In this document: piece by piece, positions 5,583 through 11,693 of the stretch | Layout of the letters: each line of letters begins with the position of its first letter | Position numbering within the stretch: position 1 is the stretch's first letter | Assembly: GCA_050013075.1 (NCBI GenBank) | Contig: JBEKFZ010000118.1 | Span: 1-11,693 of the forward strand | DNA from: JBEKIK01 sp050013075 | GTDB lineage: Bacteria; Planctomycetota; Planctomycetia; Pirellulales; Thermoguttaceae | Reading direction: 5' to 3' | DNA: 11,693 bases | Program-made: the position numbers and the translations under genes | The notes under the pieces: generated by a model | Told to the model about the DNA's origin: nothing | The model's database searches: none | What the model saw: the letters and a program-made list of their open reading frames with translations, nothing else

Positions 5583-5666
5583 CTAATCCCTAATCTCTAA
5601 TCCCTAATCTCTAATCTCTGATCCCTAATCCCCAAACTCGAATCCCTAATCCCTAAACCGCAATCC
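5583..5666. repeat. Twelve-unit heptamer array (CTAATCC family) ending at the rho stop codon
   Basis: Twelve 7-base units in strict register: CTAATCC, CTAATCT, CTAATCC, CTAATCT, CTAATCT, CTGATCC, CTAATCC, CCAAACT, CGAATCC, CTAATCC, CTAAACC, GCAATCC. The next base (5667) is the last base of the rho stop codon. On the coding strand the units read GGATTAG, like a telomere-type repeat in appearance only. It is the longest array in the window. Confidence 0.85.
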
Positions 5667-7151
5667 CTATGATTTCATATTCATGCTCATCAAGAACTCG
5701 CCGTTGCTCTTGGTTTTTTGCAGGCGGCCGACCAGCAGTTCCATTGCCTCGGGAGGATTCATGTCGTTTAAAACGCGGCGGAGGATGCAAATTCGCCGAT
5801 GTTCCTCGGGATCCAAGAGCATTTCCTCGCGGCGGGTGCCGGAGCGGTTGATGTCGATGGCCGGCCAAATCCGCCGATCCACTAGCTTGCGATCGAGCGA
5901 AATTTCCAAATTGCCGGTGCCCTTGAATTCCTCGAATATCACTTCATCCATGCGGCTGCCGGTTTCGACCAGCGCGGTGGCGATGATGGTAAGCGATCCG
6001 CCTTCCTCGACTTTGCGGGCGGCCCCGAAAAACCGCTTGGGGCGTTGCAGGGCGTTGGCGTCCACGCCCCCGGAAAGCAGCTTGCCCGAGTTCGGGCACT
6101 CGGCGTTCCAGGCCCGGGCGTAGCGGGTAATCGAATCCAAAAAAATCATCACGTTCCGCCCGTATTCGACCATCCGCTTGGCCTTTTCCAGGACCATTTC
6201 GGCCACCTGGATGTGCCGCGCGGAATTCTCGTCGAAAGTGGAACTTATCACCTCGCAGTTCGGGCCTTTTACCTGACGCTCCATGTCGGTCACTTCTTCC
6301 GGGCGTTCGTCGATAAGCAGCATGACAACGTAAAGGTCGGGATAATTTTTCAAGGCCGCCTTGGCCATTTTTTGCATGAGGATAGTTTTGCCCGCCCTGG
6401 GCGGACTGACGATCAATCCCCGCTGGCCAAAGCCGATGGGCACGATCATGTCGACCACGCGCATCTCGATCTCGTCGGGCGTGGTCTCCATGCGGATCCG
6501 CTCGTCGGGGTGCAAAGGCGTAAGGTCGTCGAAGAAGATTTTCGACGACAGCAGGTTCGGATCCTCCCAGTTTATCGCCTCCACGCGCAGCAAGGCGAAA
6601 TAGCGTTCGTTTTCCTTGGGCGGGCGGATCTGACCCGATACCCAGGCCCCGGTCTTCAGCCCGAATCGCCGGATCTGGCTGGGCGAAACGTAGATGTCGT
6701 CCGGGCAGGAGAGGTAATGGTAATCGGGACTGCGGAGGAAACCGAAACCGTCGGGCAGAATCTCCAGCGTACCTTCGCCGTACATCAAGCCGTTGAGTTT
6801 CACCCGCTCCTTGAGTATTTTGAATATCAAATCCTGTTTCTTGATGCCCGCGTAATCGGTGAGGTTATCCTTGCGGGCTTCTTCTATCAGTTCGAGCATC
6901 GACATCCGCTGCAATTCGGCGATGTGTGTATCGCCCGACTGCTTGATCTGCTCGTACTTGGCGTGGATGTCTTCCCTGCCGGCAACCATGTCGGCGGCGA
7001 TTTCCTCGGCCAGCGAAAGCGGATCGTCCTCGTCGTCGAGATGATAGTCGTTGTGGTTTTTCACGTTGGCCGGAGCCGACGGCTTTGCTTCTTCCGGTTT
7101 TTGCTCAGTGAAACCGTTCTCTTGTGATTTGAAATTTTGTTCCGTGGACAT
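5667..7151 (-). CDS. rho: Transcription termination factor Rho
   Basis: Rho is a hexameric RNA helicase that loads on untranslated transcripts and releases RNA polymerase. With the chosen start (MSTEQNFK) the product is 494 residues. It has an acidic, low-complexity N-terminal extension of about 75 residues absent from E. coli Rho, a helical N-terminal domain (about 78-118), a cold-shock-like RNA-binding domain with DGFGFLR (134-140), then the ATPase: SPPRAGKT (249-256, Walker A), LLIDERPEEVTDM (278-290), VMIFLDSITRYARAWN (334-349, Walker B) and the strongly conserved GGVDANALQRPKRFFGAARKVEEGG region. The start at 7151 has AGGAG ten bases upstream; the upstream ATG at 7190 would translate through that site. 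The frame ends exactly at a heptamer array. It follows coaE and precedes ribH. Confidence 0.96.
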   Translation of the reverse strand: MSTEQNFKSQENGFTEQKPEEAKPSAPANVKNHNDYHLDDEDDPLSLAEEIAADMVAGREDIHAKYEQIKQSGDTHIAELQRMSMLELIEEARKDNLTDYAGIKKQDLIFKILKERVKLNGLMYGEGTLEILPDGFGFLRSPDYHYLSCPDDIYVSPSQIRRFGLKTGAWVSGQIRPPKENERYFALLRVEAINWEDPNLLSSKIFFDDLTPLHPDERIRMETTPDEIEMRVVDMIVPIGFGQRGLIVSPPRAGKTILMQKMAKAALKNYPDLYVVMLLIDERPEEVTDMERQVKGPNCEVISSTFDENSARHIQVAEMVLEKAKRMVEYGRNVMIFLDSITRYARAWNAECPNSGKLLSGGVDANALQRPKRFFGAARKVEEGGSLTIIATALVETGSRMDEVIFEEFKGTGNLEISLDRKLVDRRIWPAIDINRSGTRREEMLLDPEEHRRICILRRVLNDMNPPEAMELLVGRLQKTKSNGEFLMSMNMKS

Positions 7152-7296
7152 GAGATTGCAACTCCTGAAAGGAAACATGGGCCAGCGCACTGAAGGAGCC
7201 GGCGGCGGGGTAATATCTTAGTTTATTAAATGGGAAAAAGGAAATCAAGCAGTAAAGGCGGGAAAATTGATTAGATTCTTCGTTTGAGGTTTGTTT

Positions 7297-7369
7297 GTTA
7301 CCACGCGGGAGCATGGGAACATGATGAAATGTTCGTGGTTTGCTTGTTCCCATGCAAGAGCGTGGAAAC
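7297..7369. repeat. Two decayed copies of palindrome family C in the coaE-rho spacer
   Basis: GTTACCACGC-GGGA-GCATGGGAAC (7297-7320) and GTTCCCATGC-AAGA-GCGTGGAAAC (7346-7369) are imperfect palindromes related to the perfect copy at 8083-8108. The remainder of the 7152-7448 spacer must hold the rho leader. I see a TTGACT on the minus strand near 7392-7397, but no well-spaced -10, and nothing else I can name. Confidence 0.55.
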
Positions 7370-7448
7370 AAGAGTAATATCTTTTTTGTTACAAGTCAAT
7401 CGACGTGATCGGCTGGCATGGGCCAAGGGGAAAAATGCGGGGCAGGAT

Positions 7449-8048
7449 TCAGCGGATAAGGGTTTGCCACAAGCGCCGGACCTGCGCTTGAGTCTGTTCC
7501 GGAGAACCGGAGTTGTCTATTACCACATCGGCACGTTTGCGCTTAAAATCCAGCGATTTTTGTGCATCCTCACGGGCCGCAAAATCCTCCTTTCTCCACC
7601 CCCGGGCCAGGGCGCGCTCAAATCGCGTCTCGGGTGGCGCATCGACAAATACCAGTTTATCGCAAAGTTTATCCAAACCGGCCTCGGCCAGCAGCGGCGC
7701 GTCGATCACCGCCGCTTTAACGGCAGACCGGGCTAAAGCCTCCAAGCGCTCCTTTATTATCCGTATAATTTCCGGGTGAGTCAACTGTTCCAGATACGCC
7801 CGCCCCGGCGGTCCGTCCGGCGGGGGTGCAAAAACGATCCGGGCCAACACGTTGCGATCGATCCGGCGGTCCGCGCCGAACACCGCATTGCCCCAACGTT
7901 CGCGCACGGCGGCCTCGATTTCCGCCCTCCGCAACACTTCATGTCCGATTTCGTCCGCATTTAAAACTTTTGCGCCCAAGGAGGCCAATTGCCCGGCCAC
8001 CATGCTCTTGCCGCTCGCAATGCCGCCCAAGAGGCCGATGATTTTCAT
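7449..8048 (-). CDS. coaE: Dephospho-CoA kinase
   Basis: CoaE phosphorylates the 3'-hydroxyl of dephospho-CoA with ATP, the last step of coenzyme A synthesis. The 199-residue product is the usual length. It opens MKIIGLLGGIASGKS with the P-loop at 8-15, then NADEIGHEVL (30-39, the acceptor-site Asp and the HEV motif), a lid/CoA region with RWGNAVFG and LTHPEI, and DAPLLAEAGLDKLCDKLVFVDAP. Gly-Trp-Arg-x-Glu-Asp and DVVIDNSGS near the end also match the family. No Shine-Dalgarno is visible: the bases before the ATG are units of a heptamer array. It lies between polA and rho, an order I associate with planctomycetes. Confidence 0.95.
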   Translation of the reverse strand: MKIIGLLGGIASGKSMVAGQLASLGAKVLNADEIGHEVLRRAEIEAAVRERWGNAVFGADRRIDRNVLARIVFAPPPDGPPGRAYLEQLTHPEIIRIIKERLEALARSAVKAAVIDAPLLAEAGLDKLCDKLVFVDAPPETRFERALARGWRKEDFAAREDAQKSLDFKRKRADVVIDNSGSPEQTQAQVRRLWQTLIR

Positions 8049-8053
8049 GAAAA

Positions 8054-8142
8054 AGTTATCAGTTTACAGTTTTCAGTAGACGCGTTCCCACGCCGGAGCG
8101 TGGGAACGAGAATAAGTTATCGGTTCACAGTTTTCAGTATTT
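8054..8142. repeat. Two heptamer arrays (AGTTATC family) flanking a family C palindrome
   Basis: Left array 8054-8081: AGTTATC, AGTTTAC, AGTTTTC, AGTAGAC. Right array 8115-8142: AGTTATC, GGTTCAC, AGTTTTC, AGTATTT. They are near copies of each other separated by the palindrome at 8083-8108, as if the palindrome had entered between two copies. The left array ends five bases before the coaE ATG and takes the place of its ribosome binding site. The units match those before ftsY (4236-4284). Confidence 0.7.
8083..8108. repeat. Palindromic repeat family C, intact copy
   Basis: CGTTCCCACGC and GCGTGGGAACG form a perfect 11-bp stem around CGGA. Similar 'TTCCCACGC...GCGTGGGAA' palindromes are, from memory, common dispersed repeats in planctomycetes and other bacteria. 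Decayed copies lie at 7297-7369. Confidence 0.8.
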
Positions 8143-8162
8143 TCCGCATTTTTTATTGCGGC

Positions 8163-8182
8163 GCGAAACCGCAAGCGGTTTT
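8163..8182 (-). repeat. Palindromic repeat family B, copy 3 (inverse orientation)
   Basis: On the minus strand it reads AAAACCGCTTGCGGTTTCGC, with the same core and CGC tail as the copies at 584 and 4860. It lies directly beside the polA 3' heptamer array. Confidence 0.75.
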
Positions 8183-8215
8183 ATTCATCCTTCATCCCTC
8201 ATCCTTCATCCTTTA
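8182..8215. repeat. Heptamer array (TTCATCC) over the polA stop codon
   Basis: Units TTCATCC, TTCATCC, CTCATCC, TTCATCC (8184-8211) cover the polA stop codon (8199-8201) and encode its last residues (KDEG). The 34 bases 8182-8215 are an exact inverted match to 4793-4826 upstream of nusB. Confidence 0.8.
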
Positions 8216-11183
8216 TTTTCTCGGCGTCGGCCCAATTGGGACCGGCCTTGAGATCGACTTTCAAAGGGACTTTTAAATTCCACACGCCGGCCATTTCCTT
8301 GGAAACTAGCGCGGCCAAACCGGAAAGCTTTTGGGAGGGAACTTCAAAGATCAACTCGTCGTGTATTTGCAGCAACATCCGTGCCGGAAGGTCCTCGCTT
8401 TTAAGCCGCCGATGAATTGCGATCATGGCCAGCTTGATCAGGTCCGCGGCCGAGCCTTGGATGACCGTGTTGATGGCGGTTCGTTCGGCAAGGTTCCTTT
8501 GCCGGCCGGCGTTGGGACGAACGCCTTGGATCGCCCGCCGCCGTCCGAGGATAGTTTTAACATATCCGGTTTTTGCGCATTCCGCCAGTACTTGTTGGAG
8601 AAATTCTTCTATCCCGGGATAACCCTGGAAATAGCCGTCAATAAAACGTGCGGCCGCCTCTTGCTCGATGCCCAACGCCCGGGCGAGCCCAAAGGCGCTT
8701 TGCCCGTAAATCACCCCGAAATTCACCGCCTTGGCCGCGCGGCGCATTTCCGGGGTCACTTGCTCCAGGGGGACGTTATTAACCTGGCCGGCTACCTGGG
8801 CATGGATATCCTCATCCCGGGCAAAGGCCTCGCACAGGCGTTGGTCGCCGCAAAAATGGGCCAAAACTCGCAGTTCGATTTGCGAATAATCGGCCGCCAG
8901 CAGAGTCCAAGTAGGTTCGCCCGGTATAAAAGCCGAACGGATTTCCCGACCGATCTCGGTGCGCACCGGGATGTTTTGCAGATTCGGGTCGGAGGAACTC
9001 AAGCGGCCTGTAGCCGCCACCACCTGGTTGAACGAGGCGTGGACACGGCCCGTCGCCGGATGCACCAAACCCGGCAAGGCGTCGACATAAGTGCTCTTAA
9101 GTTTTGCGTACTGGCGATATTCTAAAAGCTTAGCCGGCAAGGGATGCAGCCGGGCCAGTTCTTCCAAGACCTCGGCATCGGTGCTGGGCCCGGTCTTGGG
9201 GGTTTTCTTTACCACCGGCAGTTTCAATTCCGTGAAAAGAACCTCTTGCAATTGCCTGGGCGAGGCGATGTTGAACCCGTGACCGGCCAAGGCGTGAATC
9301 TCCCGCTCCAATTCCTCCAAACGCCGGCCGTATTGGCCGCTTAGCTCGGCAAGCCGTGCAACATCCACTTTAACGCCCGTGTATTCCATTTCCGCAAGCA
9401 CGTCGATCAGCGGCAGTTCCACATTTTTAAACAGGTCGATTAACAGATTTTCGTCCAGTTTTTTGGCCAGAATCGCGCTTAGGCGCACCGGCAACAGGGC
9501 GTCTTCGCCGGCATAATCGGCCACTTGCCGGACAGGGACTTCGTCCATCCGCTTTTGATTCTTGCCCGAGCCGATCAATTCGCTGATTTTGACGGTCGTG
9601 TGCCCAAGATAATCCAGGGCCAGGTCGTCGAGGTTGTGGTTTCGCTGCCCGGCGTCCAGCAGATAACTTGCCACCATGGTGTCGAATGCAGTGCCGGCAA
9701 GATTAACGCCGGCGGCGCGCAATACGATGATATCGTATTTCAGATTCTGTCCGATCTTCCGAATCTCCGCGTTTTCCAAAACCGGCCGAAGCGCGCTTAG
9801 CGTTGTTTGCAAATCCAGATGCCGCTGGTCCGGCGGCGATCGGACCGGCAGATACCAGGCCTGGTTTTCGTCCCAGGCAAAGGAAAGCCCCACTAATTCG
9901 GCCCAGCGGGGCGATTTGCTGGTAGTTTCGGTATCCAGCGAGATTGATTTTTGCTTCTTCAATTCCGATAAGAAAGCCTCGAATGCCTCCGGCGTATCGA
10001 CCAGGTGATACACGGGTGTAGAAAAAACTGTCCCCTCTCCCGACAATCCAATTGTCCCCTCTCCCATTGGGAGAGGGCTAGGGTGAGGGCCTATTTCGCC
10101 AGTTCCCTCTCCCGACCAACCTTCGGTTGGTGCCCGGAGAAGGCTGGGATGAGGGCCGAGTTTATTGCACAGCGCGTCGATTTTCAAAACCAGGCTGCGG
10201 AAACCGAAATCGCGGAACAAGGCCAAGGCTGCCTGGCGATCGATCCGCCCGGCTTGCATGTCCCAGGGAATCGGCACGGGCACATGCGAATCCAGGCGGA
10301 CCAAATCCCGGCTGAGCAAGGCCTGATCGCGATATTTTATCAGATTCTCCTTGCGTTTTGCACCGGCCACTTCGCCGGCATGATCGAGCACGGACTGAAG
10401 CGTGCCGTATTGTTCCAGCAATTGCCGGGCGAATTTTGGGCCGATAAGCGGAACGCCTGGCACGTTGTCCACCGAATCGCCCACCAATGCCTGATAATCG
10501 ACCACTTGCTCGGGCATTATTCCCCAATCTTCCTTAAGCGCATCACGGTCGATGAACGAGTTTTTTCGAATATTAAAAACTTTCACGCGGTCGGTAATCA
10601 GTTGCCGGCAGTCTTTATCATTGGTTACCAGGAAGCACTCGCCGCCAAGTTCGCCGGTAAGCCGGGCGACCGTGGCCAAAACGTCGTCGGCCTCAAAACT
10701 CTCAACGCCCAAAGCCGGTATGCCCAGAACTTCCAGCACCCGGCGGATGGAGGCGATCTGCGGCACCAGCTCGGCGTCCATTTCCGGGCGCTGGATTTTG
10801 TACTGGTCGTACATCGCATGGCGGAAGGTCTTGCCCGGCAGATCGAAGGCGCAAAACAAATAGTCCGGCTTTTTCTCTTCGATAAGAAAAAACAAATCCC
10901 GAGTGAAGCCAAAAACCGCCCCCACCGGCTCGCCCCGCGGACTGCTCATCTCCGGCAGGGCATGGAACACCTGATGGATGAGCGAATGACCGTCGATTAC
11001 CCAGACCGTTTTGCCGGATAGGGAGGCGGGAGGGATGAAGGATGAAGGATGAAGGATGAAGGATGAAGGCGGAGGGACATAAGCGGAGGGGTTGCCTTCC
11101 GGTTGATTTTCATCGCCAGGCGGCGGAGTTTCATCTTCCGGCCCAAAACCAGGCAACGACGTTTGGCGCGGACGATCCGGCAT
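8199..11183 (-). CDS. polA: DNA polymerase I with 5'-3' and 3'-5' exonuclease domains
   Basis: Pol I fills gaps and removes primers in replication and repair. The 994-residue product is longer than E. coli Pol I (928). The 5' nuclease domain (about 58-340) has VIDGHS, CAFD, ESFEADD (161-167), TNDKD (187-191) and GDSVDN. The 3'-5' exonuclease keeps Asp417/Glu419 (DTET), Asp484, and Tyr557-x3-Asp561, so proofreading is probably active. The polymerase has motif A AADYSQIELR (Asp765), motif B RRAAKAVNFGVIYG (Arg814, Lys818, Phe822, Tyr826) and motif C HDE (941-943). Two parts look repeat-derived: residues about 38-51 (PPSSFILHPSSFIP) in an N-terminal extension, and about 342-386 between the two exonucleases. 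The start has AGGGG eight bases upstream. coaE and rho follow. Confidence 0.96.
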   Translation of the reverse strand: MPDRPRQTSLPGFGPEDETPPPGDENQPEGNPSAYVPPPSSFILHPSSFIPPASLSGKTVWVIDGHSLIHQVFHALPEMSSPRGEPVGAVFGFTRDLFFLIEEKKPDYLFCAFDLPGKTFRHAMYDQYKIQRPEMDAELVPQIASIRRVLEVLGIPALGVESFEADDVLATVARLTGELGGECFLVTNDKDCRQLITDRVKVFNIRKNSFIDRDALKEDWGIMPEQVVDYQALVGDSVDNVPGVPLIGPKFARQLLEQYGTLQSVLDHAGEVAGAKRKENLIKYRDQALLSRDLVRLDSHVPVPIPWDMQAGRIDRQAALALFRDFGFRSLVLKIDALCNKLGPHPSLLRAPTEGWSGEGTGEIGPHPSPLPMGEGTIGLSGEGTVFSTPVYHLVDTPEAFEAFLSELKKQKSISLDTETTSKSPRWAELVGLSFAWDENQAWYLPVRSPPDQRHLDLQTTLSALRPVLENAEIRKIGQNLKYDIIVLRAAGVNLAGTAFDTMVASYLLDAGQRNHNLDDLALDYLGHTTVKISELIGSGKNQKRMDEVPVRQVADYAGEDALLPVRLSAILAKKLDENLLIDLFKNVELPLIDVLAEMEYTGVKVDVARLAELSGQYGRRLEELEREIHALAGHGFNIASPRQLQEVLFTELKLPVVKKTPKTGPSTDAEVLEELARLHPLPAKLLEYRQYAKLKSTYVDALPGLVHPATGRVHASFNQVVAATGRLSSSDPNLQNIPVRTEIGREIRSAFIPGEPTWTLLAADYSQIELRVLAHFCGDQRLCEAFARDEDIHAQVAGQVNNVPLEQVTPEMRRAAKAVNFGVIYGQSAFGLARALGIEQEAAARFIDGYFQGYPGIEEFLQQVLAECAKTGYVKTILGRRRAIQGVRPNAGRQRNLAERTAINTVIQGSAADLIKLAMIAIHRRLKSEDLPARMLLQIHDELIFEVPSQKLSGLAALVSKEMAGVWNLKVPLKVDLKAGPNWADAEKIKDEG
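10028..10157. repeat. Palindromic repeat insertion inside polA
   Basis: CCCTCTCCC (10057-10065) and GGGAGAGGG (10069-10077) form a perfect 9-bp stem, followed by CTAGGGTGAGGGC. A second diverged unit (10105-10142, CCCTCTCCC-GACCAACC-TTC-GGTTGGT...GGAGAAGG) and a third CCCTCTCCC start (10033-10041) lie around it. The region is in frame and encodes GPHPSLLRAP...GPHPSPLPMGEGT...SGEGT. From memory, 'PHPSPLPxGEG' peptides are translations of a dispersed bacterial palindrome, not of a protein domain. Confidence 0.75.
11032..11073. repeat. Heptamer array (AGGATGA) inside the 5' end of polA
   Basis: Six units, GGGATGA, AGGATGA four times, and AGGCGGA, lie within the polA frame. Three units make 21 bases, so the peptide repeats every seven residues (HPSSFIL). 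It precedes the first conserved segment of the 5' nuclease domain. The orientation is inverse to the array at the polA 3' end. Confidence 0.85.
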
Positions 11184-11231
11184 GAAATAAACCCCTGTTT
11201 ATTGATTATCAGTTAATTGTCATAATTTCTT

Positions 11232-11289
11232 GTCGGAGCCGGGCCGTGTCGGGTGCGGAATTACCGGGGCGACACGCCCCGGCTCTGAC
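11232..11289. repeat. Long palindromic repeat upstream of polA
   Basis: The arms 11232-11251 (GTCGGAGCCGGGCCGTGTCG) and 11270-11289 are inverted matches at 18 of 20 positions around an 18-base loop. There is no T-run on either side. It lies in the polA/right-ORF divergent spacer (11184-11620) and probably belongs to a dispersed family. Confidence 0.7.
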
Positions 11290-11321
11290 TTAGCATACGA
11301 CATTCTTTTGATATCCATCAA

Positions 11322-11501
11322 CCCGGCGATTCATAGATGACTAGATTTGATAATAGCCCAGCGATTCATCGCTGGGTAGATATGGCATCCCAAAATCCCC
11401 TTCCCGTTCCATGGGAACGGTTGAATCCGTGCTTTCAATTTGGATTGGCCCGTTGGGCCGAGATACCCGCATGGCGTACGCTTTAAACCAGGGCGTTGCC
11501 C
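11322..11501. repeat. Cluster of short palindromes
   Basis: Successive inverted repeats: CCCAGCGAT-TC-ATCGCTGGG (11357-11376), preceded by a partial copy (CCCGGCGATTCAT, about 11322-11334); CCGTTCC-ATG-GGAACGG (11404-11420); GGCCC-GTT-GGGCC (11447-11459); GGGC-GTT-GCCC (11491-11501). From memory such clusters are dispersed intergenic repeats in planctomycetes that are often mis-annotated as small proteins. I see no gene between 11184 and 11620. Confidence 0.6.
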
Positions 11502-11620
11502 CAATGGCACTTCCTGAGTCGTAAGTGGTTTGGAGTAAGAATGATATAGCAAAAACGGCCGTCCTTGACTACAAGGGTTTTGTGAAAAACGAAAGACCCT
11601 TAACCGGCAAGGAGGCCGAC

Positions 11621-11693
11621 ATGAGCCATTGTACTTGGAATTGCGTTTCATGGCAGATCAATTCAATTCGGAATTCGCTTGGACAGCAACCGG
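11621..11693 (+). CDS. Start of an unidentified reading frame, cut by the window edge
   Basis: An ATG at 11621 is preceded by GCAAGGAGGCCGAC, a near-ideal Shine-Dalgarno sequence (AGGAGG, six bases from the ATG). The frame stays open for 24 codons to the window edge, starting MSHCTWNCVSWQINSI. I do not recognise the protein and too little is present to judge. It is divergent from polA. Support comes only from the ribosome binding site and the absence of stops, so it could be spurious. Confidence 0.4.
   Translation, partial: MSHCTWNCVSWQINSIRNSLGQQP

Noticed and set aside
5583..5666. Telomere or linear replicon end
   Set aside because: The units look like telomeric repeats, but the array is internal, short, degenerate and between two housekeeping genes.
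6045..7127. 360-residue plus-strand frame opposite rho
   Set aside because: It is antisense to the fully conserved rho coding sequence and has no family features of its own.
7372..7398. Sigma-70 promoter for rho (TTGACT ... TATTAC, minus strand)
   Set aside because: The -35 is good, but the spacing is only about 14 bases and the -10 is poor.
10005..11021. 338-residue plus-strand frame opposite polA
   Set aside because: It is antisense to the conserved 5' nuclease domain of polA; a by-product of codon composition.
11331..11651. 106-residue minus-strand reading frame
   Set aside because: It reads straight through the palindrome cluster, has no recognisable domain, and overlaps the better supported plus-strand start at 11621.

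Overview
The window looks like a chromosomal housekeeping region of a planctomycete. The clues are a beta-barrel porin of the BBP2/OmpL-like type with its typical 'GWLDMG...GNTDNPFSRYNG' start, the gene order polA-coaE-rho followed by ribH-nusB-ftsY, an N-terminally extended Rho, and intergenic spaces packed with short palindromes and 7-base repeats. The phylum is inferred from remembered family features and was not searched.

Layout. A truncated tatC (plus strand, 2-562) runs in from the left edge and converges on a minus-strand series that fills the rest of the window: glnB/PII (1057-710), a porin (2704-1304), ftsY (4236-3313), nusB (4788-4345), ribH (5481-4966), rho (7151-5667), coaE (8048-7449) and polA (11183-8199). 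At the right edge a new plus-strand reading frame begins at 11621 with a strong ribosome binding site. No tRNA, rRNA, CRISPR array, transposase or defence gene is visible.

Functions. polA (DNA repair and replication), coaE (last step of CoA synthesis), rho and nusB (transcription termination and antitermination), ribH (riboflavin synthesis) and ftsY (SRP receptor) are core genes, mostly intact in their catalytic motifs. glnB is a nitrogen/energy sensor whose usual uridylylation tyrosine is replaced by Phe. tatC is the core of the twin-arginine translocase. The porin has a 5' leader built like a terminator/antiterminator switch.

The unusual content lies between and at the edges of genes. (1) At least ten arrays of degenerate 7-base repeats, in five sequence families that all keep the 7-base period, lie beside start and stop codons. 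They replace the Shine-Dalgarno region of ftsY, nusB and coaE, supply the last codons of tatC, nusB and polA, and end exactly at the rho stop codon. (2) A 20-base palindrome occurs five times exactly and once with compensatory changes, always in the same orientation. Three copies carry a T-run and so resemble terminators around nusB. (3) There are three further palindrome families, a 136-bp MITE-like element, and a palindromic insertion inside the polA reading frame. This repeat ecology is the best candidate here for something not properly described.
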